Positions 34,943 through 46,437 of a stretch of DNA of 64,000 nt are shown here, piece by piece. Each line of letters starts with the position of its first letter. Within the stretch, counting starts at the first letter, position 1. A model generated the notes under the pieces. It was not told the origin of the DNA, searched no databases, and worked only from the letters and a program-made list of their open reading frames with translations. The translations under genes were made by a program, and so were the position numbers. Origin of the DNA: Bimastos eiseni (Eukaryota; Annelida; Clitellata; Crassiclitellata; Lumbricidae); contig OY365810.1 of the NCBI GenBank assembly GCA_959347315.1, positions 8,589,647-8,653,646 of the forward strand. The letters are read 5' to 3'.

Positions 34943-35898
34943 CAACAATTTCAAGGGGAATGACTGTAGGCCCTATGTATACAGTAGAAAAAGAAGTATT
35001 ACTGCAATTCAACCAACTTATGTTAATTTACGTTGTATTACACCTTTGCTTTACAATAATAATTAATGACCTTTAGTAATGGCTTGCGACGCTCCCCATG
35101 GCCCATGCTTTCTAACCATTAAGGGATTTTTGGACTCTTCTCAACCTCGAAGCTCTGACGACGCCACTGACGCAGATACACAAGTCTCAGAACTATTAGG
35201 GTGGGATGAATGCACTTAAAGCTGGAATTTGTATTCTACCATTGCAATTACTTGAATGCATTTCTATGGTTTGATCTGCATATGTAATCTGCATTAACAA
35301 TCCTAATTGGAATACGTTCACATATTTTCGTTCATTATTCCTCTTCATCCTCTTTTTCTTCCCCCTCCTGTTTTTTCTGCTCTTGCTCATTTCGCTGCAT
35401 TTACTCTTCTTCTTCCCGCTCTTTCTATTTCTCTTATTTCTCCTCTTTCCGCTCAATCTCTGGCTTCCGTCCTCCTCCTCTTCTTCCTAGTTGAGTCGTT
35501 GTCTTATTAATCCTCCTGGTCCGTAACCGTAAAGAAATATGTTTTAGGACCGTGGCTTGTGATCGTTTGAGGTCCTTGCAAAAAGAAAACATAATGACCA
35601 TGCTTCGCCCACTTCTCGACTGTTTCATGTTGACAGCTCTTATGGTCTTGTGATTTTATCTGAAGCACCACCTGCGTAGAACTTGTTAGTCGTGATAACG
35701 ATACTACATGAGACGAAAGTAAAGTGTGCTACGGATTGGTCTAAGAAAATAGGTGGTCACGAGTTGCGTAATAGAACGAAGTCTCTGATAATTGACTCAG
35801 GACCTTTAACTCATCTAATCCTGCGCCTGTCTATCAAACACTAAACCGTGACTAGAATCTATAACGACCGCTATCGGATGCTTGTCTTAACTGATTAA

Positions 35899-36190
35899 TA
35901 AGGAGGAGGGAACCCACTTTAGTTCCACCAGAGGTCTAACTCTGACTGCATGGGGCACCATACCTGTCATACGCAGGAGGACGATGTTCAAAGTCCGAGA
36001 TTGCATAATCTTTCGTTTGTAGATTTTCAGGGCCTTGCGTGGCGAGCGCGGATGATGTCCTTACCCGCATGGTAGGACAACATGCCCGTCGGGCGCAGTA
36101 TGTAGGTAGGGAGGCCTGGCGTGACAGCGGTGATTGGGTTTCCGCCCGCACGGTGGGGCACCATACCTGTCATACGCAGCTGACCTTCAC
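35899..36190. repeat. Dispersed repeat, copy 1
   Basis: AATAAGGAGGAGGGAACCC(A/G)CTTTAGTTCCACC and CATACGCAGGAGGACGATGTTCA(A/C)AGTCCGAGATTGCATAATCTTT recur at 37197-37455. There the two blocks are split by an extra 120 bases or so. No coding content was recognised. Confidence 0.75.
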
Positions 36191-36429
36191 ATTTGTACAA
36201 AGGTATGCGATGTAGAACCCTTCGAAGTTGACGTCTTGTCGGTTAACCTTTTTACATATATTAACATATTTTGAATATAATCATACATCACCCGTCATCT
36301 GTGATTCTCCCATCAATGAATTGTGCCCGTGCTTAACAATCACCTCGGGATTTTATACTTAACCTAAACCTGCCAGCGCCTGGCCCTAGGAGTTGATGGG
36401 CAAGGAATTCACGGATGAACGGTTAAAGG

Positions 36430-36850
36430 GAATTATATCATAATATAATAGTCCATGTAGTCCAATATATGGAATTATAATATAAGATTTAATGCTATAC
36501 AGCCCATATTGTCTAATTTATAGTATTAATCAGCTCGTAATACAATGCGGTGAGGCGACACAGCCCATATATTCTAATAAACTTTTTATAATAAAATGCA
36601 TGGTTTCATCATAATACGTAACATGCGATATAGCCAACATAGTCTAATATGTAATCTTAATTAGCTTATATGCGGTGAGGCGAAACAGCCCACATAATCT
36701 AATATATAATGCATACAGTCCTCTTATCTAATATAATACAGTACGGTGAGGCGAAACAGCCCACATAATCTCATATATGATGCATACGTGCGACGATACA
36801 GTCCACTTGTCTGATATAATGCATAGATGCGATAATATTTACATAACCTA
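36430..36850. repeat. Degenerate tandem array, unit about 60 bases
   Basis: Units are centred on GGTGAGGCGA(A/C)ACAGCCCA(C/T)ATA(A/T)TCTAATATATAATGCAT, with further diverged members (ACAGTCCACTTGTCTGATATAATGCAT). At least six to eight units can be seen by eye. The array lies in an intergenic stretch between the two duplication copies. Confidence 0.75.
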
Positions 36851-37196
36851 TTAACCCTGAAACTAACCCTAACCTTGTTAGCCGACCGGCCCACCTGTCT
36901 GTTTGCCAATCTAGCTCGCCCCCTGGTCAAGAGGACAAGAGGTAGAAGCGCTGTGAAGCATATAGTAACTCAGGTGCAAGCTAATATGCAAACATTTTAG
37001 AGTATAATAAGCATAGCATAATAATAGTATTTCATTTAGAAGCGGGCCGCCAACGAGAAGAGTCAGACGATCGATACGAAGTGAGTTTTTATTTTTCCTT
37101 TTTATTTCTGACCTATAAGTAGGCAACTCCGCCACTCTGGCACACTATCCGAATTAGGAAGTTCCAGTGCCATTGTGCAAGTCCCAAGCCTGGTTA

Positions 37197-37455
37197 ATAA
37201 GGAGGAGGGAACCCGCTTTAGTTCCACCAGGGGTCTAACTTTGACTGTAGCCGAGAACATAGATGATACGGTGCTCCATGGAATGTTGTTCTGGACCTGT
37301 TGAAATCGCAGTTCTTTGAATTTCGGAACCTTGCGTGACGGCGCTGATGGTGGTTTGTCCCACATAATATGTCCCTCTCTCCCACTATACCTGTCATACG
37401 CAGGAGGACGATGTTCACAGTCCGAGATTGCATAATCTTTGGTTTGTAGATGTAC
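37197..37455. repeat. Dispersed repeat, copy 2
   Basis: This is the partner of 35899-36190, sharing both blocks in the same order and orientation but with a longer insert between them. Confidence 0.75.
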
Positions 37456-37782
37456 TGGAAGAGATGATTTTTGTCTATCGTCTCTTCCAAAGGTATATGG
37501 TGGCGAGCGGTGATAACTCGTGGTGGGTAGCTGGTAATTCTCTTCGGTAGGCGTATGTTCGTTTAGCTACGGAATCAGCGAAGACTTTTTGATGTTACGA
37601 TATATTAAGAATGCAAACGTATATTTACAGCAAACTGGTTTATGTAATATTCAATGTCGTAAAAGTAAAGTAGTATAGGCCTACACGTAAAATAAACATA
37701 ATTTATACATAAAGTTGTCGACGTTGTGTTAAACTAACTTTATTAAAACAAGTATGCAGTGTCCTTCTCAGTAAATATACAG

Positions 37783-37935
37783 ATGCACTCAAATAGCTGA
37801 ACTGTGACGGCGAGCGCTTTGATGTGTTTAGTTTAGGCGAATTCAAATACCACCTGTGAATATGCCTGCGGCTTTGAATAAATAAGATGTACTCAAATTG
37901 CTCAACTGCGCCGGCGCAGGCTTTAATGTTTTCAT
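37783..37935. repeat. Diverged direct duplication
   Basis: ACTCAAATAGCTGAACTGTGACGGCGAGCG...TTTAGGCG and ACTCAAATTGCTCAACTGCGCCGGCGCAGG...TATAGGCG lie about 100 bases apart and are similar along 50 bases. Confidence 0.6.
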
Positions 37936-38243
37936 TATAGGCGGCTGGACTTTCATTAGTTATTGTTTTAACGATTCAGCCTGTTCGTTCTTGATGCCGA
38001 TGACCTTCCAATTGGAAGGATCTTTTGATTTGGTCATAATTATCTTTATGCTGCGACTTATTCAGTGTAAGATCCTGGCCCTTATGCACAAGTTTATTGT
38101 TAGCCATGCTCCTATGGCTAACAAGTCACAGATCACGGTGACACCCATGTCATGACCATCCATCGTTGGCATATTGCTAAAACTCACTTCAGCAGTTTTG
38201 CCTCTGTTGGGCCTATTATTTGTAACCGCTCACTTCGTCCGTT

Positions 38244-38786
38244 CAATTACGATCTCGCTGGTTCGGTTATATGTCAGTCTGTAAGCGCCTGAAGCAGTAA
38301 TTAGGTGAATAAGTTTTAAAAATTTCAACTAAATATAAAATGTGTTTTCTCAATTTCAGGTCTCCAAAAGTACAGAACCTACAGTTTTCACGTCATGGCC
38401 ATCACACATTGAATCACAACAACAACTGGAATGGCATCATTGTGTAAGGTTTCTTAATGTTGGTTTAATTCTAGTAGCGCGCAAAATATAATATGCAACT
38501 GTTCACAGAGATCACTTCTGAACGGCAATGTTTAGTAGCTCAGAATAATATTTATAAGATTATACTTGACATTTACTTTTTATTTGTTCATAAGCTATAC
38601 CGTCGTGCGTTGACCTTTGAAGGAGATGTGGGCTAGAAAATCATGGCCAGAGCACAGATTTAGACACTGAAAAATTGGACACTCCAGACAATTGTGGCAT
38701 ACACGTTGGAGAAAGCCAAGTCTTCAATTGGTGTGCTGTATGATCTTTCAGACTGACATATAACCGAACCAGCGAGATCCTAATTG
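38244..38786. mobile_element. Foldback element with 38-base inverted arms
   Basis: The arm 38244-38281 (core GATCTCGCTGGTTCGGTTAT) is the reverse complement of 38749-38786 with one mismatch. The inside is about 470 bases with no coding potential. No target-site duplication is evident. Confidence 0.75.
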
Positions 38787-39055
38787 CTTGGATGCTGATG
38801 GTTTTCCATCAATGCACAGGGTGACACAAAACTTCGTACACCGTTTTCTAAATTTGTTTTCTCAGTAATGACTTCATATTTTTCTGATATTTTGTTAGTG
38901 CTTACGCAAATCAAATGAACGATATTGATACAAATTTGCTTTGATCCGATTCGTGGTTCGCCATTATATACTAGAAAAAATGAAAGTTTAACGAGAAAAA
39001 CTGATATGCGAAGCGTTCATTATAAAAACACGGTAAAACAAAATATTTGGCCAAG

Positions 39056-39335
39056 CAGAGGTGCAACAAGCGGGGGGGGGCAGAGTTGGCTCCGCCCCAC
39101 CCCCGTTTCAAAACTGGGGAGCAAAGCCCCTGTTTCTATGCTCAATGCCCCCAATCGGTTCTTATTATGTTTCTCCAATGGTCTTTTAAGATGACTTTTG
39201 TTCAGATAATCTGTGCCCCCATTTTTCAAAATTAGGGGGGGAGGCAAAATAAAAAAAGTGGGGGGCAAAATTTTTTGGCTTTGCGCAATTTTTTTAGTTA
39301 TGCTCCCCACTTTTCAAAACCTTGTTACACCTCTG
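39056..39335. mobile_element. Non-autonomous hAT-like MITE
   Basis: The ends CAGAGGTGCAACAAG and, in reverse complement, CAGAGGTGTAACAAG are inverted. The 8-base flanks TGGCCAAG (39048-39055) and TGGCTAAG (39336-39343) form a target-site duplication with one mismatch. The 280-base interior is full of G-runs and C-runs (GGGGGGG, CCCCAC) and encodes nothing. Confidence 0.85.
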
Positions 39336-39343
39336 TGGCTAAG

Positions 39344-40025
39344 TAGACTATAACAAACTACTGTTATCTAGGTCTTACAAACGCAAGCTAATAGCGTAGG
39401 CCCCCTACAGTTTTTTCGTTCGGATTAATTCAATATTTTTGATTTCAATGTGCTTCAATTCGAGTCGCAGTTAGCTAGTTAAGACATAATGCTCCTGGTA
39501 TTTATATAGTGACACCAGCCTTCGTCAGAATTAGATGTGTGCAAGGGTAATCCTATCAGTTAGACCCCGGTCTCATATGGGTCTCTGGTCAATTGCTTCC
39601 TGGTAACCAGCAAATGTCTCTACTTTGACCACTACGTCATTTCCTGACACAGGCCAATCAAATATGATAGAGAGTCACACATACCCATTGTTAAACGGAC
39701 GCTTTCTAATGCGCCGTAACACTGCCATGCCTCTACAAGGGCTGTGGCGGGTTACACTCTCGCCACTCCTTCTTCTTGATGACGAGAGTATCCGCTGGTT
39801 CTTTCCTCTATCACCAAGCTCAACAACACGACACACTTGATGATTTTAATATGTATATTTAATTATATATATATCACTCATCCTATTTACACGTAATGGA
39901 GTTATCAGTGTCCTTAGAAATGTTTCCCTGGGTTACGTTGGAGACGGTGTTCCCAACTACGTTGATTACCCTTATCGTCAGAACGACCTAGCGTCTTCCC
40001 CAGTTCCGAAACAAGTCCCCATTTC
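39344..40025. other. Intergenic, nothing recognised
   Basis: Small frames here have no domain. A TA-rich patch lies at about 39855-39880. Confidence 0.4.
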
Positions 40026-40790
40026 CTGACTGATATAAGTTTATTTAACGACGCATCCATAACGATGATGATATGCGTCAAACACGAACAGTTATACAGA
40101 GTACATATTTACATTGTCAAAAAGTGTCTTTAAGTGTCTAGTTTTTAGTAATGTTTTATGTATTAGTATGTAATACAGTTTTTTATGTAATATAATATTG
40201 TATAGTAGTGTTCGCACTACAACAGTAGTTGTTCATTGTCTATTTACTGTAGTCCTAGATCTTCCGACCGGTAACTGCCAGCCACTTGCAGATGGTGTCC
40301 AAGCAGCTGGTTTGGCTGAGTGCCGTGCTTAGTTCGTACGGCCAGTCTTTCCGTGCGCACATTCGGATGAGTTCGTCCTGGAGGCCCAGCTGGGCTGGGC
40401 ACTCCAGCAGGAAGTGGCGCACGGTTTCCTGGACGTCACCGCACTCGTCGCAGTTCCTGGTCGGGTGGCGGCCCCACAGCTTCATCTGTGGATTTAGTAG
40501 GCAGTGGCCCAACCGGAGTCTGGTTATGATGACTTCCTTACTCCGGTTGGGATAGTTTTACTGTTTGGCCATCCCGACGTTTGGCTCCAGGGCTCGGTAG
40601 TGTGAGCCAGTGTCGGAGGTGGTCCATTCCGCTTGCCACTTCCCGAGGAAGTGGTCTTTGTACTTCGCTCGGGCTTCCTGGAGCTCGAGCGTCGTCGGGA
40701 TGGCGATGATGTCATTGTTTAACGCTCGCTTGCAGAGGGAGTCAGCGGTCTCGTTTCCCTCGATGCCGGTATGTCCGGGGATCCCCATTT
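40026..40790 (-). mobile_element. Jockey-like non-LTR retrotransposon 3' end (RNase H)
   Basis: On the minus strand 40788-40255 encodes the end of an RNase H domain (WG)IPGHTGIEGNETADSLCKRAL with its conserved His and Asp. A Cys-His motif follows (CDECGDVQETVRHFLLECP, C-x2-C...H...C), and then the ORF end. A single in-frame stop at 40558-40560 breaks it. The 3' untranslated region runs to about 40026 and ends GATGCGTCGTTAAATAAACTTATATCAGTCAG. The element copies itself through RNA; this copy is 5'-truncated and inactive. Sequence to about 41235 may belong to it but was not recognised. Confidence 0.82.
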
Positions 40791-41640
40791 ACTTGCTTGC
40801 GAAGCTATATGAATCCTTGTAGAGGCGATTTTCTTCGCCATCCCAAACGCAAAACTCGTATCTCTATTGGATGACAGGTCACCTGCATAAACCATTACTA
40901 AACCCTGGTTGGTCAGGTCTTGGCGTCCCTAGCGTAACGTCAGATTCCTCGGGGCGTCCAGTTACTGTTTGACTAGCGGCTGTTATGTAATAAGGCTGGG
41001 TCTTATTAGCGTCATTGAATTCCATTACTACAGATATACCGCCTAACAGATTGCGCCTTTCGTATCGGAATTGTCCCCTATTCATGATCCGTGTCAACCA
41101 GCTGCTCCAGACCCAATCTTCCACTGATTCATGAATTTCTTGTCGGTGGATCGTAGAGATGGAAGGGACAGTCGTCTCTGACATGTGCCTCGCGGTGTCG
41201 GGTTTCGTTGCTTGACACCTCGATGGTTCTTGCATAACCCTCGTATATTGTAGAGACCAGGGGTTCGAACTCTAAGGACCAGGATAGATAGCAACCCTCG
41301 TCATCTGTATTGAAGCCTTCTGCTTCAGGCGAAGCCCATTGATGTCTCCCACCTCATGTGTCAGGTAGACATTCTCATCCGTAGTCCGCCTACGCTTCTG
41401 CTGTTGATCGATGACTTTTATATAGCGCCATTGCCCAGAATGACGCGCGTGACAAGGGCGCACGTACATAGACACAATAAGCGCAGTCAATCATAGCGAT
41501 TCATTTCTCGCTAAGGTTATAGTAACGTGGAAAATGCTTTGGCAACCGGCCATTACTATTTTTTAATTAAAGTCTATTAAATTATATAAAGGAACTGTAA
41601 ATGTATAATGTTCATATCTGAAAAATCTTTATCGTGCATT
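40791..41640. other. Possible degraded element body, unassigned
   Basis: The minus-strand frames at 40879-41294 have no domain that I recognise. At about 41410-41430 TTTTATATAGCGCCATTG resembles the L2 3' tail on the minus strand. Confidence 0.35.
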
Positions 41641-41642
41641 AG

Positions 41643-41975
41643 GTTCTTTGACAAATGATGAGGTGAAGCATCGGATATTAAACGTATATGCTAAATTTGT
41701 ATCCGATGTTGAACCGGAGCCGCTGTTTGATTGGCTGGTGCAAGAACACGTGATCTCTATTGATCAACAGCGAAGGATCCGCCACAACTATCCTATAGCA
41801 TCAGACAGATGTCGAGCTCTTCTCGATCATCTATTCTCCATTAAGCATCCCAGAGCATTTCTTGTTGTACGACAAGCCTTAAGTGAACATAGTCACTACT
41901 TACTCGAATACATCGACAACCAGGAATCGGAAACCAGGATCGATTTGCAACCGGATAAAGAATCCGTTTTACAAG
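41643..41975 (+). CDS. CARD exon B
   Basis: This 333-base phase 1-1 exon follows TGCATTAG and precedes GTCATT. It encodes about 111 residues with a death-fold CARD pattern (SLTNDEVKHRILNVYAKFV, LFDWLVQEHVISIDQQRRI, CRALLDHLF, FLVVRQALSEHSHYLLEYI). It is the paralog of 12300-12632. Downstream in frame are linker exons 43158-43244 and 43719-43829 and the intact propeller exon. Upstream the nearest phase-compatible exon is the transmembrane exon at 31113-31217 (split codon CGT, Arg). No start codon exon of its own was seen. A CARD would recruit CARD partners in the cytoplasm. Connection to the Ig exons is inference. Confidence 0.75.
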
Positions 41976-43157
41976 GTCATTATTCACTTTTTCATATTAG
42001 TATTTTTAATACATACGGAATGGCAAGTCTAGAATATCTTCAGAGTCTAGGTTAACGGTTCATTAAATTAAGTAAATAAAAGCAACAGATTGAACCAGAT
42101 GCTTATAAAAATTAGGATATATATGATCATATTGAGGAATTATTGTTAATGTGTTCTAAGATAGTTTACCGGTGGGATTTAGGTGTAGGCTATAATTAAA
42201 TAATAACATAATAAATATACATGTATTTGCCTGCACTATTGCAGTCCACTTTAACTAATTACATAATTATCATCTATGACCTCTTTGATTGTCCATTATG
42301 TATATCATTTATATATTCATGGAAATGTTTCTCCCTACACATGTGCCTCTTTATTCACCTGCCTGTGTGCAGCCATATTGTCTGCTTTCCGTAGAGGCTA
42401 GATTGGTGTATTGTGCCTTAGCATTCAAGCCATGGAAGAGTATGGAGACAACAATCAGGTGGCCGTTTATACTGGAGTCTATAAATTCTATGCCGTTTCA
42501 AATCTCAGATGCTAATGTACCGTGGGCAAGCTCTGTCTGGCTGCAGATTTGTGCTGCTTTTAAATGCATCTTTAATTGAATCCAGGCAACATTCATATTT
42601 CAGAGAACAAAATTGAATACAAAGTGGATCCCGACTTAGTAAAAGCATTCAAAACTGAAGAGTCCGAAAAAATCCAAATGGGCATCAGTGGAAAAATTGC
42701 AAGCACTGAAGTGGTAGATTGCCATATAATATATTTGTATAATATATAAAATACACTATTAGTGTATCAGAGATCTGCGCCAAAACGTCAAGTACCGAAT
42801 ATTATTGATATACAGATTGGGACTGTGTTGCAGGTAACCAGATAGACAAAGTCAATCATATAGCACTATATATAATCCAGTCCTGTCATAACATGATATA
42901 TGCGTAACAATAAACATTATGTGCTGTAGAAGTGAACAAAAATAAAATAATAGTATCATACATGCATAATAAATAATTGAGAAAGGTGACTAATGTCATC
43001 AGACTGAGATTTCTCTAATTGTCTCCACGTTTTTTTGATAGCGTGGGCCATGTTATTTCATCTGTCTCCTCTGCCAGAAGTGCCAGCCTGCAGACATGGT
43101 AACAATTTTGAAAATAGGTCACTCAAATAGTTGGAATATTATTATCTTTTTCTCCAG

Positions 43158-43244
43158 ATGAAATCAAGACTGAAGTAACAGAAAATGATGAAGAGGTAGC
43201 TAACCAGTCGACAAAACTGTACAATGTTGAGCAGGAAAATCAAG
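43158..43244 (+). CDS. Linker exon L1 (copy 2)
   Basis: Identical in sequence and phase to 32919-33005; an acidic polar segment of 29 residues. It joins in frame to CARD exon B (codon GAT) and to the next linker exon (codon GTA). Confidence 0.6.
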
Positions 43245-43718
43245 GTAATGAGATAGATATGTGTCAAGTGTAAGGTATGTGCTGCAACAGTGCCCCTCTG
43301 TCAATGAACTTGCACTGTTTGCTTGTGTCTGTTTCTGTCTTTGTTCGTCTGTCTGTGTTTGTATTCATGTTATTATTTTACCTGTATATAACTTTTGCGA
43401 GGGTTCAAATAAACCCAGGATGAACTATTTATCGAATGAAAGTTTTACTCCAGATTCAATCTTATCGTAGAATAATGAGACACAACCTAAACGTATGGGT
43501 CAATCAACAGAAGTATAATTCAGATAACCTGAATTCAGATAAACAGATAAACCTGAACCTGAAGAACAAAGATTTTGGATCAGCGCAGAAGTCGAAAACA
43601 GAAACCAATACTTCATCGAAGTTTAAAAATAGCCATGTAGCCAAATACAATGGCCTAAGATGTCTGATGGCTCAAAACACGTCGACCAGTGAATTAATGT
43701 GGTCCTTGTTTTTTTTAG

Positions 43719-43829
43719 TAATACCAATGCGTGAAGAACATGCTGAAATACCGACAGCGATACCGAACAGGCAACAGATAGAAGGAGAAACAGGTTCAGG
43801 TTCCACGCTGTCTCCGATGCAGTCTGATG
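43719..43829 (+). CDS. Linker exon L2 (copy 2)
   Basis: A 111-base phase 1-1 exon with a Pro/Ser/Glu-rich stretch. The change from copy 1 replaces Thr by Ile at the second residue. It joins in frame to the propeller exon (codon GGG). Confidence 0.6.
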
Positions 43830-44332
43830 GTATGTTAGTACGTCAAAGTTAGGCTGTCGTAGAGCTCTGTAAGACTCGTATCGAATGCCGCAACTAGTGC
43901 TGCAATGAGTATTGCATACAATTGAATAATAGAATTGTCATTTAATAAATAAGTTAAGTTGAGGATCAACTTGTACGTGGTTTCGAGCCCCTGTTATATT
44001 TTTAAGATTTTCCATACGACAGTTTATTTGAGATATTAGACCCAATCATTTGGCTGTTTAGTTTCAGCCTTCTATTAGCGATAATGCATTAAATAACTTG
44101 CTGAAAACATCGTCTCTTCGTTTTCATCATATTTTTCATGTAGTTAGACATTGGACCAAACCTAGTCACAAAGTTGATTCCTTTGTACCTTGTGTAGGGT
44201 CGCTAGACGTCCACCTTTCCGGTTTCCAGCATCCGCCTATGGTTATCTATAAATATGGCAACTCTCACTTTTTGCTACTTTTAAATGTAAGGGCCTATGT
44301 TGAATTGAATGTGGACAAAATTCAAATTTCAG

Positions 44333-45201
44333 GGAGCAAACTTGAATACAAAGTGGATCCCGTCTTAGTAAAAACATTCAAAACTGATGAGGCCGAAAAA
44401 TCCCAAATGGGTATCAGTGGACTCGCCATAGCAGACACTGATCTGTTCATCACGACCTTCCAAAAACAGATGATTGAGGTTTACGACCTGAACAGTCTCA
44501 GTTTGAAAGGTAGCTGGACACTGAGTCTCTTATGCAATCCATATGATCTGGTATATTGCAGCAGCAACAATTGTCTTTACGTGATGGATCTTAAATATCA
44601 AGATGATACAATGCAAATCATTAGAGTCGATCGAAATGGGAATTTGAAAAGGACTTGGATGACAGGATTGAGTTACGGATGTCTATCTGTTGCCTATGAT
44701 CGCAATATTCTGATGGCTGACTATGAAGGTGACAAGATAATCGAATACACGCCAAATGGACAGATTGTTCACGAAATAACCCTATCAACATGTGCAGGGT
44801 TTTTTCACCCTCGTTACGCCATTAAAATGACAGATGGTCGATATCTGATGAGTCACGGGGAAGGAGAAGATCCGCTGCATCGAGTGTGTGTCGTGGATAC
44901 CAGTGGAGATATCCGGATGTCCTTTGGAGAACAAAGTGGGTGGACCTCTGATCGTCTCAACGTTCCAATCTATCTGGCCATCGATCCCGAGGGATCGATA
45001 TTCGTCGTAGATCGCGATAACAGTCGAGTTATGTTGCTCAGTTCTGATTTGGAATTAAAGAGTGAAATCATTCCAAGGAATAGAGAAGGAATGCAGCGTC
45101 CGGAGAGAATAGCCTTCGATCCTGTAAATGGTCGTCTGTTACTGGTGGACAACGATCCATATTGGAAAGACTGTCGGGTCTTTGTCTTTAAAATTCTATA
45201 G
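44333..45201 (+). CDS. Propeller exon C: NHL-type beta-propeller, intact last exon
   Basis: The 869-base exon begins after AAATTTCAG and ends with TAG at 45199-45201, giving about 289 residues. Repeats of about 45-50 residues have the NHL-like form, best seen in LNVPIYLAIDPEGSIFVVD, RDNSRVMLLSSD, PERIAFDPVNGRLLLVD, GISGLAIADTDLFITTF and SYGCLSVAYDRNILMADYE, consistent with a six-bladed propeller. Such propellers bind proteins or RNA and often sit at the C-terminus of TRIM-type regulators; no RING or B-box was found here. The frame could also be read from ATG 44098, but the segment before the acceptor is duplicated intron. With CARD exon B upstream, the simplest product is CARD-linker-propeller, perhaps with the Ig-transmembrane part ahead. 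Confidence 0.85.
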
Positions 45202-46189
45202 CAACATTTTCAAGGGGAATGACAGTTTTACATGTAGGCCCTATGTATACAGTAGAAAAAGAAGTATTACTGCAATTCAACAAACTTATGTTAATTTACG
45301 TTGTATTACACTTTTGCTTTACAATAATAATTATTGACCTTTAGTAATGGCTTGCAACGCTACCCATGGCCCAAACTCCTTAACCATTAAGGGATTTTTG
45401 GACTCTTCTCAACCTCGAAGCTCTGACGACGCCACTGACGCAGATACACAAGTCTCAGAACTATTAGGGTGGGATGAATGCACTTAAAGCTGGAATTTGT
45501 ATTCTACCATTGCAATTACTTGAATGCATTTCTATGGTTTGATCTGCATATGTAATCTGCATTTCAATCCTATTTGGAATACGTTCACATATTTTCGTTC
45601 ATTAATCCTCTTCATCTTCTTCTTCCCCCTCCTGCTTTTTCTGCTCTTGCTCATTTCGCTGCATTTACTCTTCTTCCTCCCACTCTTTCTGTTTCTCTTA
45701 CTTCTCCTCTTTCCGCTCAATCTCTGGCTTCCGTCCTCCTCCTCTTCTTCCTAGTTGAGTCGTTGTCTTATTAATCCTCCTGGTCCGTAACCGTAAAGAA
45801 ATATGTTTTAGGACCGTGGCTTGTGATCGTTTGAGGTCCTTGCAAAAAGAAAACATAATGACCATACTTCGCTCACTTCTCGACTGTTTCATGTTGACAG
45901 CTCTTATGGTCGTGTGATTTTATCTGAAGCACCGCCTGCGTAAAACTTGTTAGTCGTGATAACGATACTATATGAGACGAAAGTAAAGTGTGCTACGGAT
46001 TGGTCTAAGAAAATAGGGGGTCAAGAGTTGCGTAATAGAACGAAGTCTCTGATAATTGACTCAGGATCTTTAACTTATCTAATCCTGTGCCTGTCTATCA
46101 AACACTAAACCGTGACTAGAATCTATAACGACCGTTATCGGATGCATGTATGTCTTAACTTGACCTGACTGTAGTCTGCTCCGATGTTC

Positions 46190-46425
46190 TGAGTGGCTGA
46201 CGGCGACTATCGCAAATCTGCAACGACTATATCCACGACGACTATCGCAAGCCACGACGACTATTCGTGCTTCATAGGAGCCGAGACTGCAAGGCCGAAG
46301 CCGAATCTACAAGGCTCCCCGATGACAATCTCCAGACGACGGCGACGACCACGATCCTACGACGACTCTCCGATGACGACTACGACCACGATTACCAGGC
46401 GACCCCCCTATCATACGACGGCCCT
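46190..46425. repeat. CGACGACTA-rich low-complexity stretch
   Basis: Irregular repeats of GACGACTA, CGACGACGAC and ACGACCACGA lie directly after the duplication copy. The frames at 46193-46458 are products of the repeat. Confidence 0.7.
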
Positions 46426-46437
46426 CCTTTTATACTA

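Larger units (their letters stand above)
31737..35892 (+). repeat. Segmental duplication, copy 1
   Basis: From ATTGTCCATTATGTATATC to TGTCTTAACT this segment is nearly identical by eye to 42288-46160, including introns, which implies a recent duplication. Copy 1 carries about 320 extra bases of propeller sequence (31843-32163) where copy 2 has only AGGCTAG. Copy 2 carries a short extra GATAAACCTGAACCTG-type stretch near 43525-43563. Each copy holds a partial propeller start, two linker exons and a propeller exon. Confidence 0.92.
42288..46160 (+). repeat. Segmental duplication, copy 2
   Basis: This is the partner of 31737-35892. It holds the functional-looking set: linker exons 43158-43244 and 43719-43829 and an uninterrupted propeller exon. 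Introns and the downstream pyrimidine-rich region are also duplicated. Because CARD exon B lies only 310 bases before the copy, the duplication border falls within the gene. Confidence 0.92.

Noticed and set aside
35196..35456. Lys/Arg-rich minus-strand frame, repeated at 45532-45720
   Set aside because: It is the complement of a pyrimidine-rich tract downstream of the propeller gene, duplicated with it; no independent gene signal.
44098..44332. N-terminal extension of the propeller frame
   Set aside because: It precedes a good acceptor and matches intron sequence in copy 1; the propeller similarity begins at the acceptor.
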